The position numbers were made by a program, and so were the translations under genes. From the NCBI RefSeq assembly GCF_023973165.1, contig NZ_CP099547.1:1-64000 (forward strand): DNA of 64,000 nt. The letters run 5' to 3'. Below, piece after piece: positions 26,475-35,408 of the stretch (the first letter of the stretch is position 1; the number at the start of each line of letters is the position of its first letter). A model generated the notes under the pieces. The model had not been told where the DNA came from. It saw only the letters and a list, made by a program, of their open reading frames with translations, and made no database searches. The DNA is from Arcanobacterium pinnipediorum. Its GTDB lineage: Bacteria; Actinomycetota; Actinomycetes; Actinomycetales; Actinomycetaceae.

Positions 26475-28322
26475 ATGGACACTGATATGAACAATGGAAG
26501 TAATAACTACGAGCCAACTGAATCTAAGCCGTTAGATCCAACGTCAAGTGCAACATCGGAACTAGCCGCCATTCTTTCGGTTGAAGAACATATTAACGCC
26601 GCAGATATCCAAGAAGAGCCTATTGAATTAGCATCAGAAACAGATGACACCTCGATTTCCTGGTCGGTTGTTATTCCAGCGATGATCCTGATTTTGGCTG
26701 TTGTTGCGTGGGGCCTAGGAGCACCGGAGAACTTCTCCCAAGCATCTAGTGTGGCCTTTGGCTGGGTCTTAAATAATTTAGGCTGGGCATTCGTCTTGTT
26801 TACAACAGTCTTTGTTATTTTCGTTATCGTCGTAGCGGCAAGTAAATTTGGCGCGATCCGACTCGGTGCTGCCGATGAACAACCCGAGTTTTCCAATACT
26901 TCATGGGTTTCGATGATGTTTGCTGCTGGAATGGGCATTGGTTTGATGTTCTATGGAGCCTCCGAACCATTAGCTTTCTATCGAGACGGCGTTCCAGGGC
27001 ATAATACTCACGAAGTCGGAACCGCGATGGCAACTGCGATGTTCCATTGGACGCTTCACCCCTGGGCAATGTATGCCATTGTTGGCCTAGCGATTGCGTA
27101 TTCAACTTATCGCATCGGGCGTCCGCAACTCATTTCGGCCACCTTTACTTCGTTGATCGGAGAAAAGCACGCCCAGGGTCTTGTAGGAAAAATGATTGAT
27201 TCCCTCTCGATTTTTGCAACTGTATTCGGAACAGCTTGTTCACTTGGACTTGGTGCATTGCAAATTCGGGCCGGTATTGAGGCCGCTGGGTTCGTAGAAA
27301 ATCCTGGAACAGGCTTGATCATTTCGATTGTTTCTGTGTTGACGTTGGCGTTCTTGCTTTCGGCAATGTCTGGTGTAGGTAAAGGCATCCGAATCTTATC
27401 TAACGTCAATATGATCCTAGCTGCGTCCTTGGCAGTGTTCGTCTTTGTTTTCGGGCCAACAATCGTCCAGCTCAATCTTCTTCCCGGATCGATGGGCTCT
27501 TATGCGTCGCAGTTCTTTGAGATGGCAGGCCGTACTGCATCGGCTGCTGATGGTACTGCGGGAGACTGGATCTCATCATGGACCATCTTCTATTGGGCAT
27601 GGTGGGTTTCATGGTCCCCATTCGTAGGCATGTTTATTGCTCGTATTTCGCGCGGCCGCACGATTCGTGAATTCTGTACTGGAGTGTTGCTGGTACCAGC
27701 AGGTCTTTCTACCGTATGGTTCGCTATCTTTGGTGGCACCGCGATTAGTTTGGAACAAACCGGACAATCTATTTATGAAGATGGATCTTCTCAAACCCAG
27801 CTCTTTAACTTACTCCATTCGATGCCAGGCGGTTTCGTGATGGGTATGATTGCCGTTGTTTTGCTGGCAACCTTCTTCATTACCTCCGCAGATTCAGCCT
27901 CTACCGTTATGGGTTCACTATCCCAAGGCGGGCGTACCACAGCAACCCCGTGGCTGACGGGTTTGTGGGGACTAGTCACGGCATTAATCGGTTTGACTCT
28001 GCTCGTTTCTGGTGGCGATCAAGCGCTGAATTCGATCCAAGCAGTGACCATTGTGGCCGCAACGCCATTCATTTTCATCGTGCTTGGCTTGATGTTTGCC
28101 ATCGTCAAAGATCTACGAAACGACGTGATCTACCTAGATCAGCGCGAACAAGAAAAGTTCAACCGTCAATTGGCTGTAGAACGCCGGCACTTGCGTGAAC
28201 GTGAGGAAATCCTACGAGCTAAGAAACGAGTTTCGCGCATGACCCATCCAACCGCTAAAGGTGCGGCTAAGGCGGCAGCTAAAACAGGCGGAAAAGCCAC
28301 GGCGAAAGCTGATCGTAAATAG
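26475..28322 (+). CDS. BCCT family betaine/choline/carnitine transporter
   Basis: A 615-residue secondary transporter for quaternary amines. About 12 membrane segments follow a polar acidic N-terminal tail of about 65 residues. The family core is clear: [30 protein letters not shown] and [26 protein letters not shown]. The Trp-rich segment lines the substrate site in BetP. The C-terminal tail is long and basic (RAKKRVSRM, then Lys-Ala repeats), recalling the charged tail that senses osmotic stress in BetP. Likely sodium- or proton-coupled uptake of glycine betaine or choline; which one cannot be told. The start is preceded by GGAAG. Confidence 0.9.
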   Translation: MDTDMNNGSNNYEPTESKPLDPTSSATSELAAILSVEEHINAADIQEEPIELASETDDTSISWSVVIPAMILILAVVAWGLGAPENFSQASSVAFGWVLNNLGWAFVLFTTVFVIFVIVVAASKFGAIRLGAADEQPEFSNTSWVSMMFAAGMGIGLMFYGASEPLAFYRDGVPGHNTHEVGTAMATAMFHWTLHPWAMYAIVGLAIAYSTYRIGRPQLISATFTSLIGEKHAQGLVGKMIDSLSIFATVFGTACSLGLGALQIRAGIEAAGFVENPGTGLIISIVSVLTLAFLLSAMSGVGKGIRILSNVNMILAASLAVFVFVFGPTIVQLNLLPGSMGSYASQFFEMAGRTASAADGTAGDWISSWTIFYWAWWVSWSPFVGMFIARISRGRTIREFCTGVLLVPAGLSTVWFAIFGGTAISLEQTGQSIYEDGSSQTQLFNLLHSMPGGFVMGMIAVVLLATFFITSADSASTVMGSLSQGGRTTATPWLTGLWGLVTALIGLTLLVSGGDQALNSIQAVTIVAATPFIFIVLGLMFAIVKDLRNDVIYLDQREQEKFNRQLAVERRHLREREEILRAKKRVSRMTHPTAKGAAKAAAKTGGKATAKADRK

Positions 28323-28369
28323 TGCAACTTCACAGTCACTCGTTGAGATAGTCACGAGGTATAGCGACT

Positions 28370-28414
28370 AAAGTGATGGGCAGGATCTTATAACAGATTC
28401 TGCCCATCACTTTT
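28370..28414 (+). terminator. Terminator after the BCCT transporter gene
   Basis: AAAGTGATGGGCAG...CTGCCCATCACTTTT forms a stem of about 18 base pairs with one mismatch and a 6-base loop, ending in TTTT. Confidence 0.88.
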
Positions 28415-28443
28415 CCACCTCGTTGTTAGTATTGCGTGGTCCT

Positions 28444-29442
28444 ATGTCTAATCGTGGCGTTATCATCTCCTTGTTGTCCTCAGTTGCGTTCGCGATGTTT
28501 TCATATCTTTCATCGCTGGTAGCTCCCCTTAGCGGAATAGAATTATGGGCATGGCGGATGTTGATGACCGTTCCAGGGGTACTTCTCGTTCTTGTGATGA
28601 CGAAACGGTTTTGGTGGTTTACCAATGAGATTCGCCAAATACGCCAACATCCGAAGAAACTGATTGCGTATGCTTTTTGTGCCCCGATGCTCGCCGGCCA
28701 AATGTGGTTGTTCGGTTGGGCTCCGCAGGCAGGGAAAACCCTCGATGTTGGGATGGGCTATTTCCTTATGCCACTCGTCATGGTGGTATTGGGTCGATTC
28801 TTATATCACGAGCGCATGACTCGACTCATGCTTATCTCCACGGTTATTGCCGCAACTGCCGTGGCATGGGAGATGTGGCGTGCCGGTGGAATTGGCTGGG
28901 TGGCAACCTTTATCGCCATTGGGTATCCGGCATATTTCGTGGTGCGTCGCTATTATGAGACCGACGGCGTAGGCGCACTTGCATTGGAAATGACGTTAGC
29001 GTTACCGCCGGCGTTGTGGGTTGCGTTAAGTCAGCATTCGCTTGAGAGCGCATTTTCGTCACTATCGCTCGTCGTGGTTTTGTTAGCTCTAGGTGCACTG
29101 TCTGTTTTCGGGGTTATTACTTATGTTTTAGCCGTTAAATGGCTATCGTATGGCATGTTTGGCTTACTCTCGTACGTCGAGCCGGTGCTTGTTATTATCG
29201 TTGCCATTATTTTGGGCGAACGTATTGATCCGCTGCAGTGGTGGACGTATCTCGGTATCTGGCTGGCAGTCTTCTTGCTGGGTGTTGACGGCGTGATCGC
29301 GTTGTCGAAGAAAATTCGTTGGTCTGTTCCAGCGGTTCGTCCGTGGCGACGCCGGCGCCCACGTCGTCGTCGCAGTGAAGTTGATACCTGGGCGCGTTTC
29401 CGACGTAACCGTAAGGGCCAGCTGGTTGAAAAACCGCGGTAG
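28444..29442 (+). CDS. RarD-type EamA/DMT superfamily permease
   Basis: A membrane protein of about 332 residues with ten predicted segments in two five-segment halves, similar to RarD transporters. Family features include an early IELWAWRMLMTVPGVLL, LLAGQMWLFGWAPQAG-like sequence and LSYVEPVLVIIVAIILGE in the last third. ATG 28444 was chosen; an in-frame TTG at 28423 lies inside the end of the preceding terminator region. The C-terminal cytoplasmic tail is unusually rich in arginine (PWRRRRPRRRRSE). Substrate unknown. Confidence 0.8.
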   Translation: MSNRGVIISLLSSVAFAMFSYLSSLVAPLSGIELWAWRMLMTVPGVLLVLVMTKRFWWFTNEIRQIRQHPKKLIAYAFCAPMLAGQMWLFGWAPQAGKTLDVGMGYFLMPLVMVVLGRFLYHERMTRLMLISTVIAATAVAWEMWRAGGIGWVATFIAIGYPAYFVVRRYYETDGVGALALEMTLALPPALWVALSQHSLESAFSSLSLVVVLLALGALSVFGVITYVLAVKWLSYGMFGLLSYVEPVLVIIVAIILGERIDPLQWWTYLGIWLAVFLLGVDGVIALSKKIRWSVPAVRPWRRRRPRRRRSEVDTWARFRRNRKGQLVEKPR

Positions 29443-29515
29443 ATCCACCCCGCGGGCGCGTATGTGTTAGATTGAGTTTCTATAGCCATAGAGATCTAGA
29501 CGAAGGGGCCTAGAG

Positions 29516-30454
29516 ATGAGTGTTTTGGTTATTGGCGAAGCAGTGATGGATATTATTCGCCGATATGATGGCAGTGTGGCGCAACATCCCGGCGGCAGCC
29601 CAGCTAATGTTGCCTTGGGAATCAAACGCCTTGGGCAACCTACTCGTCTTGTAACTATGCTCGGTAATGACGATTATGGTCACGCTATTGCTCAATGGCT
29701 TGCTGAGGATAATGTTGATACCGTCGTCGTTCCTTCTGAACGGACGGCGAGCAGTATCGCAACTGTCGATGAAACCGGAGGAAGTACTTACACCTTCGAT
29801 ATAGCCTGGGATCTGGCTGGCAATCAACCACAAATGGCTGATATCCGCCACGTTCATACGGGTTCTATTGCCTCATATATTGAACCAGGTGCTAGCGATA
29901 TCACTCGAATCATTGATGAGCATCGCGATGATGTGACGGTGAGTTTCGATCCCAATATTCGTCCTGCACTGATAGCAGACATGCCAGCAGTACGTACGCA
30001 GATGGGGCAAATGATTGCCCGAGCTGACATCGTGAAATGTTCTAATGAAGATTTAGCATTGGTATTCGAGCGTGCGGAACTAAGTGGCGAAGATATGATT
30101 GAGATCGCCCGCGCATGGATTGATGAGGGGCGCACCGAAGATAACGGACCGCTCTTAGTGATGATTACGTCTGGAAAAGATGGCGTTATTGCGATGAATG
30201 CTCGCGGTGATGTGGTCCATGTGCCTGCAGATTCCACAGTTGATGTGGTTGATACTGTTGGTGCGGGTGACTCGTTTATGGGCGCTGTGATTTACCAGTT
30301 GTCGGTGCGTGAATTAATGGGTGCAGCCAACCGTTCTGCGTTGTCTCAACTTTCGAAAGAAGAGCTCATCGAGATCATGACATTTGCTGTGCGGGTTGCC
30401 GATATAACGGTTAGCCGTGCGGGAGCAAACCCTCCTCGGCTTCACGAGCTCTAA
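29516..30454 (+). CDS. PfkB family carbohydrate kinase, probable fructokinase
   Basis: A 312-residue sugar kinase of the ribokinase/PfkB fold. The N-terminal signature GGSPANVALGIKRLGQ and the C-terminal DTVGAGDSFMGA with the catalytic Asp are intact. The N-terminal GEAVMDIIRR pattern and length resemble bacterial fructokinases more than ribokinases. GAAGGGG precedes the ATG. It converges on an AGE-family isomerase gene, so together they could turn mannose into fructose 6-phosphate; this is inferred from context. Confidence 0.88.
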   Translation: MSVLVIGEAVMDIIRRYDGSVAQHPGGSPANVALGIKRLGQPTRLVTMLGNDDYGHAIAQWLAEDNVDTVVVPSERTASSIATVDETGGSTYTFDIAWDLAGNQPQMADIRHVHTGSIASYIEPGASDITRIIDEHRDDVTVSFDPNIRPALIADMPAVRTQMGQMIARADIVKCSNEDLALVFERAELSGEDMIEIARAWIDEGRTEDNGPLLVMITSGKDGVIAMNARGDVVHVPADSTVDVVDTVGAGDSFMGAVIYQLSVRELMGAANRSALSQLSKEELIEIMTFAVRVADITVSRAGANPPRLHEL

Positions 30455-30531
30455 CTGCGCCAAAGTTTGAAACCGGCTAGCATTCTCGATGAAGTTTATG
30501 CTGCGTGCCCAGCGCTAGCTAGGCAGTTATT

Positions 30532-31791
30532 TTATTGAACACCCAGCGCTAAAGCGCCGGCGAAACACGGTGTGAGTGGCAGATCGGGCATGAGCATCGC
30601 CTGAACTGCATGGTAAATATCGGGTTTTCCAGGCCAGGTGATTGCAGAGGGTCTATTATCTCGATCAAGTTCGTGAATCCAGCGTCCTGGATCTTCGATA
30701 AGATATTTTTGTGCATATTCGCAAAATGTTGTAAACCAGTGTTCCATCTGCGCCAATTTCTCAAAATCACCTACTTGCTCAGCGTAGGTGGCAAAAGCTG
30801 CAGTAGCACTCAAGCCTTCACAGATGGTCCAATGCATTCGCTGGTGAACAACTGGCTCGCCGTCGAAATTAGTGGTGTAAACAATGCCGGGTTTCCCATC
30901 AACGTTCCACCCATCGGCTAAAGCAGTGATCAATAGCGAATATGCTACCTCTGGAAGCTGATCAGCAAAAACGCGCAGATCTTGCGGAATATCTCCGACG
31001 AGACGATCAAGTCCAGCCCAAAATTGCAACGCAAGGCGCGCCCATTCAATGCCATGCCCTGGAGTTACCCCGTAAGGACGGAACGGATCAGCCGGGTGAT
31101 CAACATTGAAATCCGGTAATAGATTCCATGCTGAATCAAAGTGCTCCGGGATCCGCCAGCCGATCTGTGCCGCCTGTGCAAGGATAAAGGAAACAATAGC
31201 GGCGGATTTTTCTAACCACCGCGGGTCTGCCGTGGCATCCCATGCAGCCAGCGCAGCTTCGAGGGTATGCATATTAGCGTTCGCACCGCGATACTCTTCG
31301 CTATGGCGAAACGTGCGATCCCACGATTCGCAGACCAAACCATGTTCGGGTTCCCAAAAATGGGTTTCGTGCACCTGGCGAGCCAGTTGATACACGTCCT
31401 CTGCCCCCGCGATGCCGGCTTGAATCCCGGAACTAGCTGCGAGCAGAACAAAAGCATGAGCATAGCCAGCTTTACGATCGTCTTGGACGCTAGTGCCGCC
31501 GTAGTCCAAGGTGGTGAAGAATCCACCGAACTCGGCGTCGTAGAAAAACTTGCGTAAACAATCGATGCCGTGTTGGGCATACTCGCGTGCTGATGCGTCA
31601 CCGCCCAAAGCGGCTAAGCAAAAAACGTGCGTCATGCGGCAGTTGATCCATAGTTGCAGGGCAGCGCTTTGGTCGGCGTTCCCGGTGGCGTCCATCGTAG
31701 AAAAACCGTGCTCGCATCGTGACTGGCGTGCGAAGTCGATGAGGGCGGAGAATTCTTGGTTTCGCCAGGCGCGTTGTGCTTCGTTCATCAT
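30532..31791 (-). CDS. AGE family sugar epimerase/isomerase
   Basis: A 419-residue (alpha/alpha)6-barrel enzyme of the N-acylglucosamine 2-epimerase family, which also includes mannose isomerase and cellobiose 2-epimerase. The three family histidine regions are visible: NANMHTLEAA (His175), TPGHGIEWARL (His246) and IYHAVQAM (about His394). AGGA lies 6 bases before the first ATG. Its neighbour is a PfkB kinase, which favours a hexose isomerase acting on mannose over a sialic acid role; no nan genes are in the window. Confidence 0.85.
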   Translation of the reverse strand: MMNEAQRAWRNQEFSALIDFARQSRCEHGFSTMDATGNADQSAALQLWINCRMTHVFCLAALGGDASAREYAQHGIDCLRKFFYDAEFGGFFTTLDYGGTSVQDDRKAGYAHAFVLLAASSGIQAGIAGAEDVYQLARQVHETHFWEPEHGLVCESWDRTFRHSEEYRGANANMHTLEAALAAWDATADPRWLEKSAAIVSFILAQAAQIGWRIPEHFDSAWNLLPDFNVDHPADPFRPYGVTPGHGIEWARLALQFWAGLDRLVGDIPQDLRVFADQLPEVAYSLLITALADGWNVDGKPGIVYTTNFDGEPVVHQRMHWTICEGLSATAAFATYAEQVGDFEKLAQMEHWFTTFCEYAQKYLIEDPGRWIHELDRDNRPSAITWPGKPDIYHAVQAMLMPDLPLTPCFAGALALGVQ

Positions 31792-31983
31792 GGTGTGTCC
31801 TGGTTATGGAGTAGGGCTAACGTAAGTGGTTGTTATGAACCTAGATTACATCGGGTAGTCGAAGTGAGGTAACAATTTCGAAATGTAAAGTGAATAAGGT
31901 TATGGAGACGGCTAAGAATAGGCATTTTTGATGTGTTAGGATGGCAGTGACCGAAAAATTCACTTTCTATAATAAGGATTCGC

Positions 31984-32331
31984 ATGAAGAAGTTTTTTGC
32001 AGGCCTGAGCATTGCGCTTGTATCAGTGGCTGGCTTAGTTGGATGTTCGCCAAGCATTGATAAGGAAGCTCTGCGCGACGAGGTCATCGAAGGTGCCTTG
32101 AGCGTTTATCCAGATGAGATTCGTTCACAGAAGAATGTTGAAGAGTTCGTTGAATGCTCTGTTGGGCGCGCATGGGACGAAATGTCAGATGAGCAGATCC
32201 GCGAACTAGATGAGATTGTTAGCAAGAACGGGGCCGCTGGTGCAGAAGATTTGCCACCAGAGATCACCAGCATTGTTGCCAAGCATGCGATTGATTGCCA
32301 AAAGGAATTCCCTATTGAACTAGGTCAGTAA
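31984..32331 (+). CDS. Small predicted lipoprotein
   Basis: A 115-residue protein with a lipoprotein signal peptide: MKKFF start, hydrophobic run, lipobox LVGC with Cys21. The mature part is acidic and helical and holds two further cysteines (in VECSVG and IDCQKE), which could form a disulfide. AAGGAT lies just before the ATG. No family was recognised. It stands alone between converging genes. Confidence 0.7.
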   Translation: MKKFFAGLSIALVSVAGLVGCSPSIDKEALRDEVIEGALSVYPDEIRSQKNVEEFVECSVGRAWDEMSDEQIRELDEIVSKNGAAGAEDLPPEITSIVAKHAIDCQKEFPIELGQ

Positions 32332-32354
32332 TTCTGACGCTACGGCAATAATCT

Positions 32355-32394
32355 AGCTGTGGGCTTGTTCGGATATCCGAACAAGCCCACAGCT
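32355..32394. terminator. Perfect 40-base palindrome, probable terminator
   Basis: A fully self-complementary 40-base sequence centred on GATATC, 24 bases after the lipoprotein stop, followed by ATTT. It sits between converging genes and could stop transcripts from both sides. Confidence 0.75.
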
Positions 32395-32408
32395 ATTTGG
32401 CTCTCGCA

Positions 32409-32442
32409 CACTTGGTAGGTCAATCAAGTGACCTACCAAGTG
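32409..32442. terminator. Second hairpin between converging genes
   Basis: CACTTGGTAGGTCA pairs perfectly with TGACCTACCAAGTG across a 6-base loop. It lies 26 bases before the end of the minus-strand peptidase gene. It lacks a T run, so termination is likely but not certain. Confidence 0.6.
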
Positions 32443-32468
32443 CGGTGAACCCACTACGCTCACACGTG

Positions 32469-33986
32469 TTATGAACGAATCGCAACCAGTTCGACGTCGT
32501 GCGGATCGTCAAACGGGAACATCGGGCGCTGAATATGTGAATGGCCCAACCGGATCAAATCTTGATCTACGCCACCTGGAGTCAACGCCAAAATCCAATC
32601 AGCATGAATATCGTGCAAATACGGCTCCAAATAGCCGATCTTCACAATAACAATATCGGTAGTCTCTGGCTCCAAGCCCAACCGCGTGAACTGCTCTCGC
32701 GTCGTGTATTGATTGCGCCGCGTCGAAACAATCAATCGCAAACCGCCAACTCGCAAAACGGCAGTTAGTAGCCCGTCAGGATCATCAACCAGATTTTCTA
32801 CCACTGCGCTAAGCGCTACGGGCCCAGGCGCGCGGGTATCAATTTTCCCTCCAACTGAAACGTTGACCTGGGAACCAATACCGGCGCTAGCGGCGACCTG
32901 GACGGTTTCAGGATCGAAAATAGAGGCCAGAATGACGCTGACTTTCCCGTCACGCACTTCAGATCGGCTCACCACCTCAGCAAGTGCAACCGTGACATCA
33001 TCTGCGCCGCCCGCACCAGGATTATCACCTGAATCAGAAATAAAGAATGGACGCTGATCTGAAGCGATCGCTTTATCTAACGCAGACTCAAAGGAATCAA
33101 CAGGAGCCACAAACTCAAACTCGTGGCGAGCATCCCAAGCCTGGCGGGCAATACGCAACATGGCGGCGTCGAGAACCTCTTGATCCTCCCCATAGGCAGC
33201 AAAAGCTGCACAACACCGCGGCTGATCGGCCCACGCGAAACCGATCCAAAAACTTGCATCAATCACTCCCGGGGTGTGGTCACCAAACTTAGCAACCTCA
33301 TCATATAAGCGGGCTGCTGGCTGCATGCGCGTCGAGGTCTTTTCGCCTGGCAACAAAATCGGCACATGCACTAAAGACTTCTTAGGTTTTCCTTTCCCGG
33401 AACGCACCCGCTCAACCAATGTGCGCGCAGCGCGCTCGCGAGTAACCCATGCATCTTCGTGTGGTGCCATGCGATAGCAGGTAAGAATATCGGTCATGGC
33501 AAACAGGTCGTGGGAGACGTTGCCATGCAAATCCATACAGGCGCCAACTAAAATGTCGTCCCCCATTGCTAAGCGGATCCCTTTTATCAGGTAGCCTTCG
33601 GCGTCGTCTAATCCCGGAACGCTCATCGCGCCGTGAATATCGAAGAAAATCGCATCCAGTGGTCCAGCTTCGGGTAGCCGTTCGCAAATCTCTCGGCGCC
33701 ACTGAGTGAAAACATCAGCATCGATCGGGCCACCAGGTAGAGCTGAAGCATGCAAGATGGGTACCCATTCCACGCCTTCAGTCCAGTGACGATGCCCGCT
33801 GACCTGCCATTCCTTTCCAGCTAGATGTTGTGGGACGCGATCCATTAACGGAATATCGGATTCGGTAATGAACGGATAGCGTTTGAGAAGTTCTTCCCCG
33901 CGGCGCACGGTAAAGTCAGATTCGACTGAGAGGTATGGGGTAAATGTTGAGGATTCGATGTGAATACCGCAGATAGCGATTCGCAT
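32469..33986 (-). CDS. M81 family metallopeptidase (MlrC-like)
   Basis: A 505-residue protein of the MlrC family, named for a zinc enzyme that opens small peptides made from microcystin. The N-terminal half shows GIHIESSTFTP (8-18), FDIHGAM (115-121) and MDLHGN (151-156), all typical metal-site regions. The C-terminal half has SDSGDNPGAGG, the family's second signature. The ATG at 33986 was chosen because AAGGAG lies 9 bases upstream; longer in-frame starts have none. No signal peptide, so it acts inside the cell. It follows the ROK repressor gene by 43 bases and probably belongs with the peptide-type importer on the other side. Confidence 0.85.
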   Translation of the reverse strand: MRIAICGIHIESSTFTPYLSVESDFTVRRGEELLKRYPFITESDIPLMDRVPQHLAGKEWQVSGHRHWTEGVEWVPILHASALPGGPIDADVFTQWRREICERLPEAGPLDAIFFDIHGAMSVPGLDDAEGYLIKGIRLAMGDDILVGACMDLHGNVSHDLFAMTDILTCYRMAPHEDAWVTRERAARTLVERVRSGKGKPKKSLVHVPILLPGEKTSTRMQPAARLYDEVAKFGDHTPGVIDASFWIGFAWADQPRCCAAFAAYGEDQEVLDAAMLRIARQAWDARHEFEFVAPVDSFESALDKAIASDQRPFFISDSGDNPGAGGADDVTVALAEVVSRSEVRDGKVSVILASIFDPETVQVAASAGIGSQVNVSVGGKIDTRAPGPVALSAVVENLVDDPDGLLTAVLRVGGLRLIVSTRRNQYTTREQFTRLGLEPETTDIVIVKIGYLEPYLHDIHADWILALTPGGVDQDLIRLGHSHIQRPMFPFDDPHDVELVAIRS

Positions 33987-34029
33987 AGGTGTCATCTCCT
34001 TTGATATGAACACGTTTGACTGAGCCGGA

Positions 34030-35277
34030 TTATGGATGAGGTAGATGTGTTTTGGCTTGGCGGGCAAGAATGGCCATTCCGATCAGCGGTGCATCTTGGC
34101 CAGAAATTGCGGTATCTACGGTGAGGTTTGCGGTAGACATCGGTAGGCATCGTTGATAGAGCTCGGAGCGAATTCCGGCAATTAAGGTGCGTGCTTGGGA
34201 TAGTGATCCGCCGATAATAATATGTTGCGGATTAAGGAAGTTCACGAGGCCAGAGAGGGCTTCGCCGATATATCCGCCGGCGTTGCGTACCAATGATGCG
34301 GCGGTCATATCACCGTTTTGTGTGGCCTCGATGAGTTCATTAACTGTGGTGATGGGAGAGTCAATGCTAGCTAGGTGGCGTAGCATTGCTGCGCCGGAGG
34401 CTACGGTTTCTAGGCAGCCGGTGTTTCCGCAACTGCAGATGGTTGGGTTGGGGGATTGGACTCGGGTATGGGTGAGTTCTCCGCCGAATCCTTGGTGCCC
34501 GCGAAAGACGATGCCGTCAGCGATCCAACTAGCGCCTATGCCAGAACCGACCTTGATATAGATCGAAGATTCGGTGGTTTCTGCGCGTTTCATCCATTCT
34601 CCGACGGCGCCGGCGCGAGCATCATTTTCGACGACGGCGGGCAGTCCAGTTACTTTTTCGATCAGTTCGGTAAGATGTGTACGATTCCAGCCGGGCATAC
34701 GGGCTGCACCGACGATGACGCCTTGCGTATCTACTGGGCCAGGCACTGCCACGCCCACAATAGATGCCATAGGCAGGGTGGGATTATCGTGGTGGAGCTT
34801 TTTCCACGTGGTGTGTAATAGTGTCACGATCGCTTCGGGGCCATCGTCAATAGATAGTGGGATATCGGCGGTGGCGATAACTTCTCCGGTGAGTTTGGCG
34901 ATTCCCAGCCGAGCGTGGTGTGATCCGAGTTCGACGACGTCGGCGACATCGTGGAGTGGCGAGATGCGCAAGAGTGCTGCGCGGCGTCCGCCTGTTGATG
35001 AGGCGAGACTGTATTCTTCGATGTCGTGTTGTTCGAGGAGGCGCCGCACGCTCGCGTGAACTGTTGATCGTGGGAAGTGTGTTTTGTTGATGAGGTCCGT
35101 TCGAGATAGTGGGCCGTGGAGCAGTTCATTCAAAATCGTTGTATCGGTAGCATTAGTTCCATCAGTTGACGACGTTGAATGGCTAGTTGTTGCTGCCGTT
35201 AGCGTGATACTTTCCAAGACATTCGCCCCGTTTTCTTGCTGTGAATAGTGAAGCAGACACCTCATTGTGCACTCCAA
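34030..35277 (-). CDS. ROK family transcriptional repressor (NagC/XylR type)
   Basis: A 415-residue regulator with an N-terminal winged HTH (about 48-95, LSRTDLINKTHFPRSTVHAS) joined to a ROK sugar-kinase-like domain. The zinc motif CSCGNTGCLE is intact, and an IYIKVGSGIGAS strand is present. The start is uncertain: the ATG at 35277 has no clear ribosome binding site, and a TTG after GGGGCG about 20 codons later is possible. It is divergent from the substrate-binding protein gene and likely represses it until a sugar ligand binds. Confidence 0.88.
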   Translation of the reverse strand: MECTMRCLLHYSQQENGANVLESITLTAATTSHSTSSTDGTNATDTTILNELLHGPLSRTDLINKTHFPRSTVHASVRRLLEQHDIEEYSLASSTGGRRAALLRISPLHDVADVVELGSHHARLGIAKLTGEVIATADIPLSIDDGPEAIVTLLHTTWKKLHHDNPTLPMASIVGVAVPGPVDTQGVIVGAARMPGWNRTHLTELIEKVTGLPAVVENDARAGAVGEWMKRAETTESSIYIKVGSGIGASWIADGIVFRGHQGFGGELTHTRVQSPNPTICSCGNTGCLETVASGAAMLRHLASIDSPITTVNELIEATQNGDMTAASLVRNAGGYIGEALSGLVNFLNPQHIIIGGSLSQARTLIAGIRSELYQRCLPMSTANLTVDTAISGQDAPLIGMAILARQAKTHLPHP

Positions 35278-35289
35278 GCCTAGCCTAAG

Positions 35290-35338
35290 TTGACAAAGTT
35301 TGGGAAGTTTTTGTAAAAAGTCTACGAAGTCGATAGAC
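35290..35338 (+). promoter_or_regulatory. Promoter and possible operator of the uptake operon
   Basis: TTGACA (35290-35295) and TGTAAA (35312-35317) are 16 bases apart. Directly downstream, GTCTA (35320-35324) and TAGAC (35334-35338) form an inverted repeat spaced by 9 bases, a placement suited to a repressor such as the divergent ROK protein. A small GGCGG/CCGCC hairpin follows at 35361-35379 in the leader, then a GAGGAG ribosome binding site. Confidence 0.55.
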
Positions 35339-35408
35339 AGGTGGTATTGTGTAGATCACAGGCGGTTGGAGAGCCCGCCTACATATTTCTCAACGAGGAG
35401 AGACAATC

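Noticed and set aside
31968..31973. TATAAT as a promoter for the small lipoprotein
   Set aside because: It would leave almost no leader although a ribosome binding site lies between it and the start codon; no -35 is visible at the right distance.
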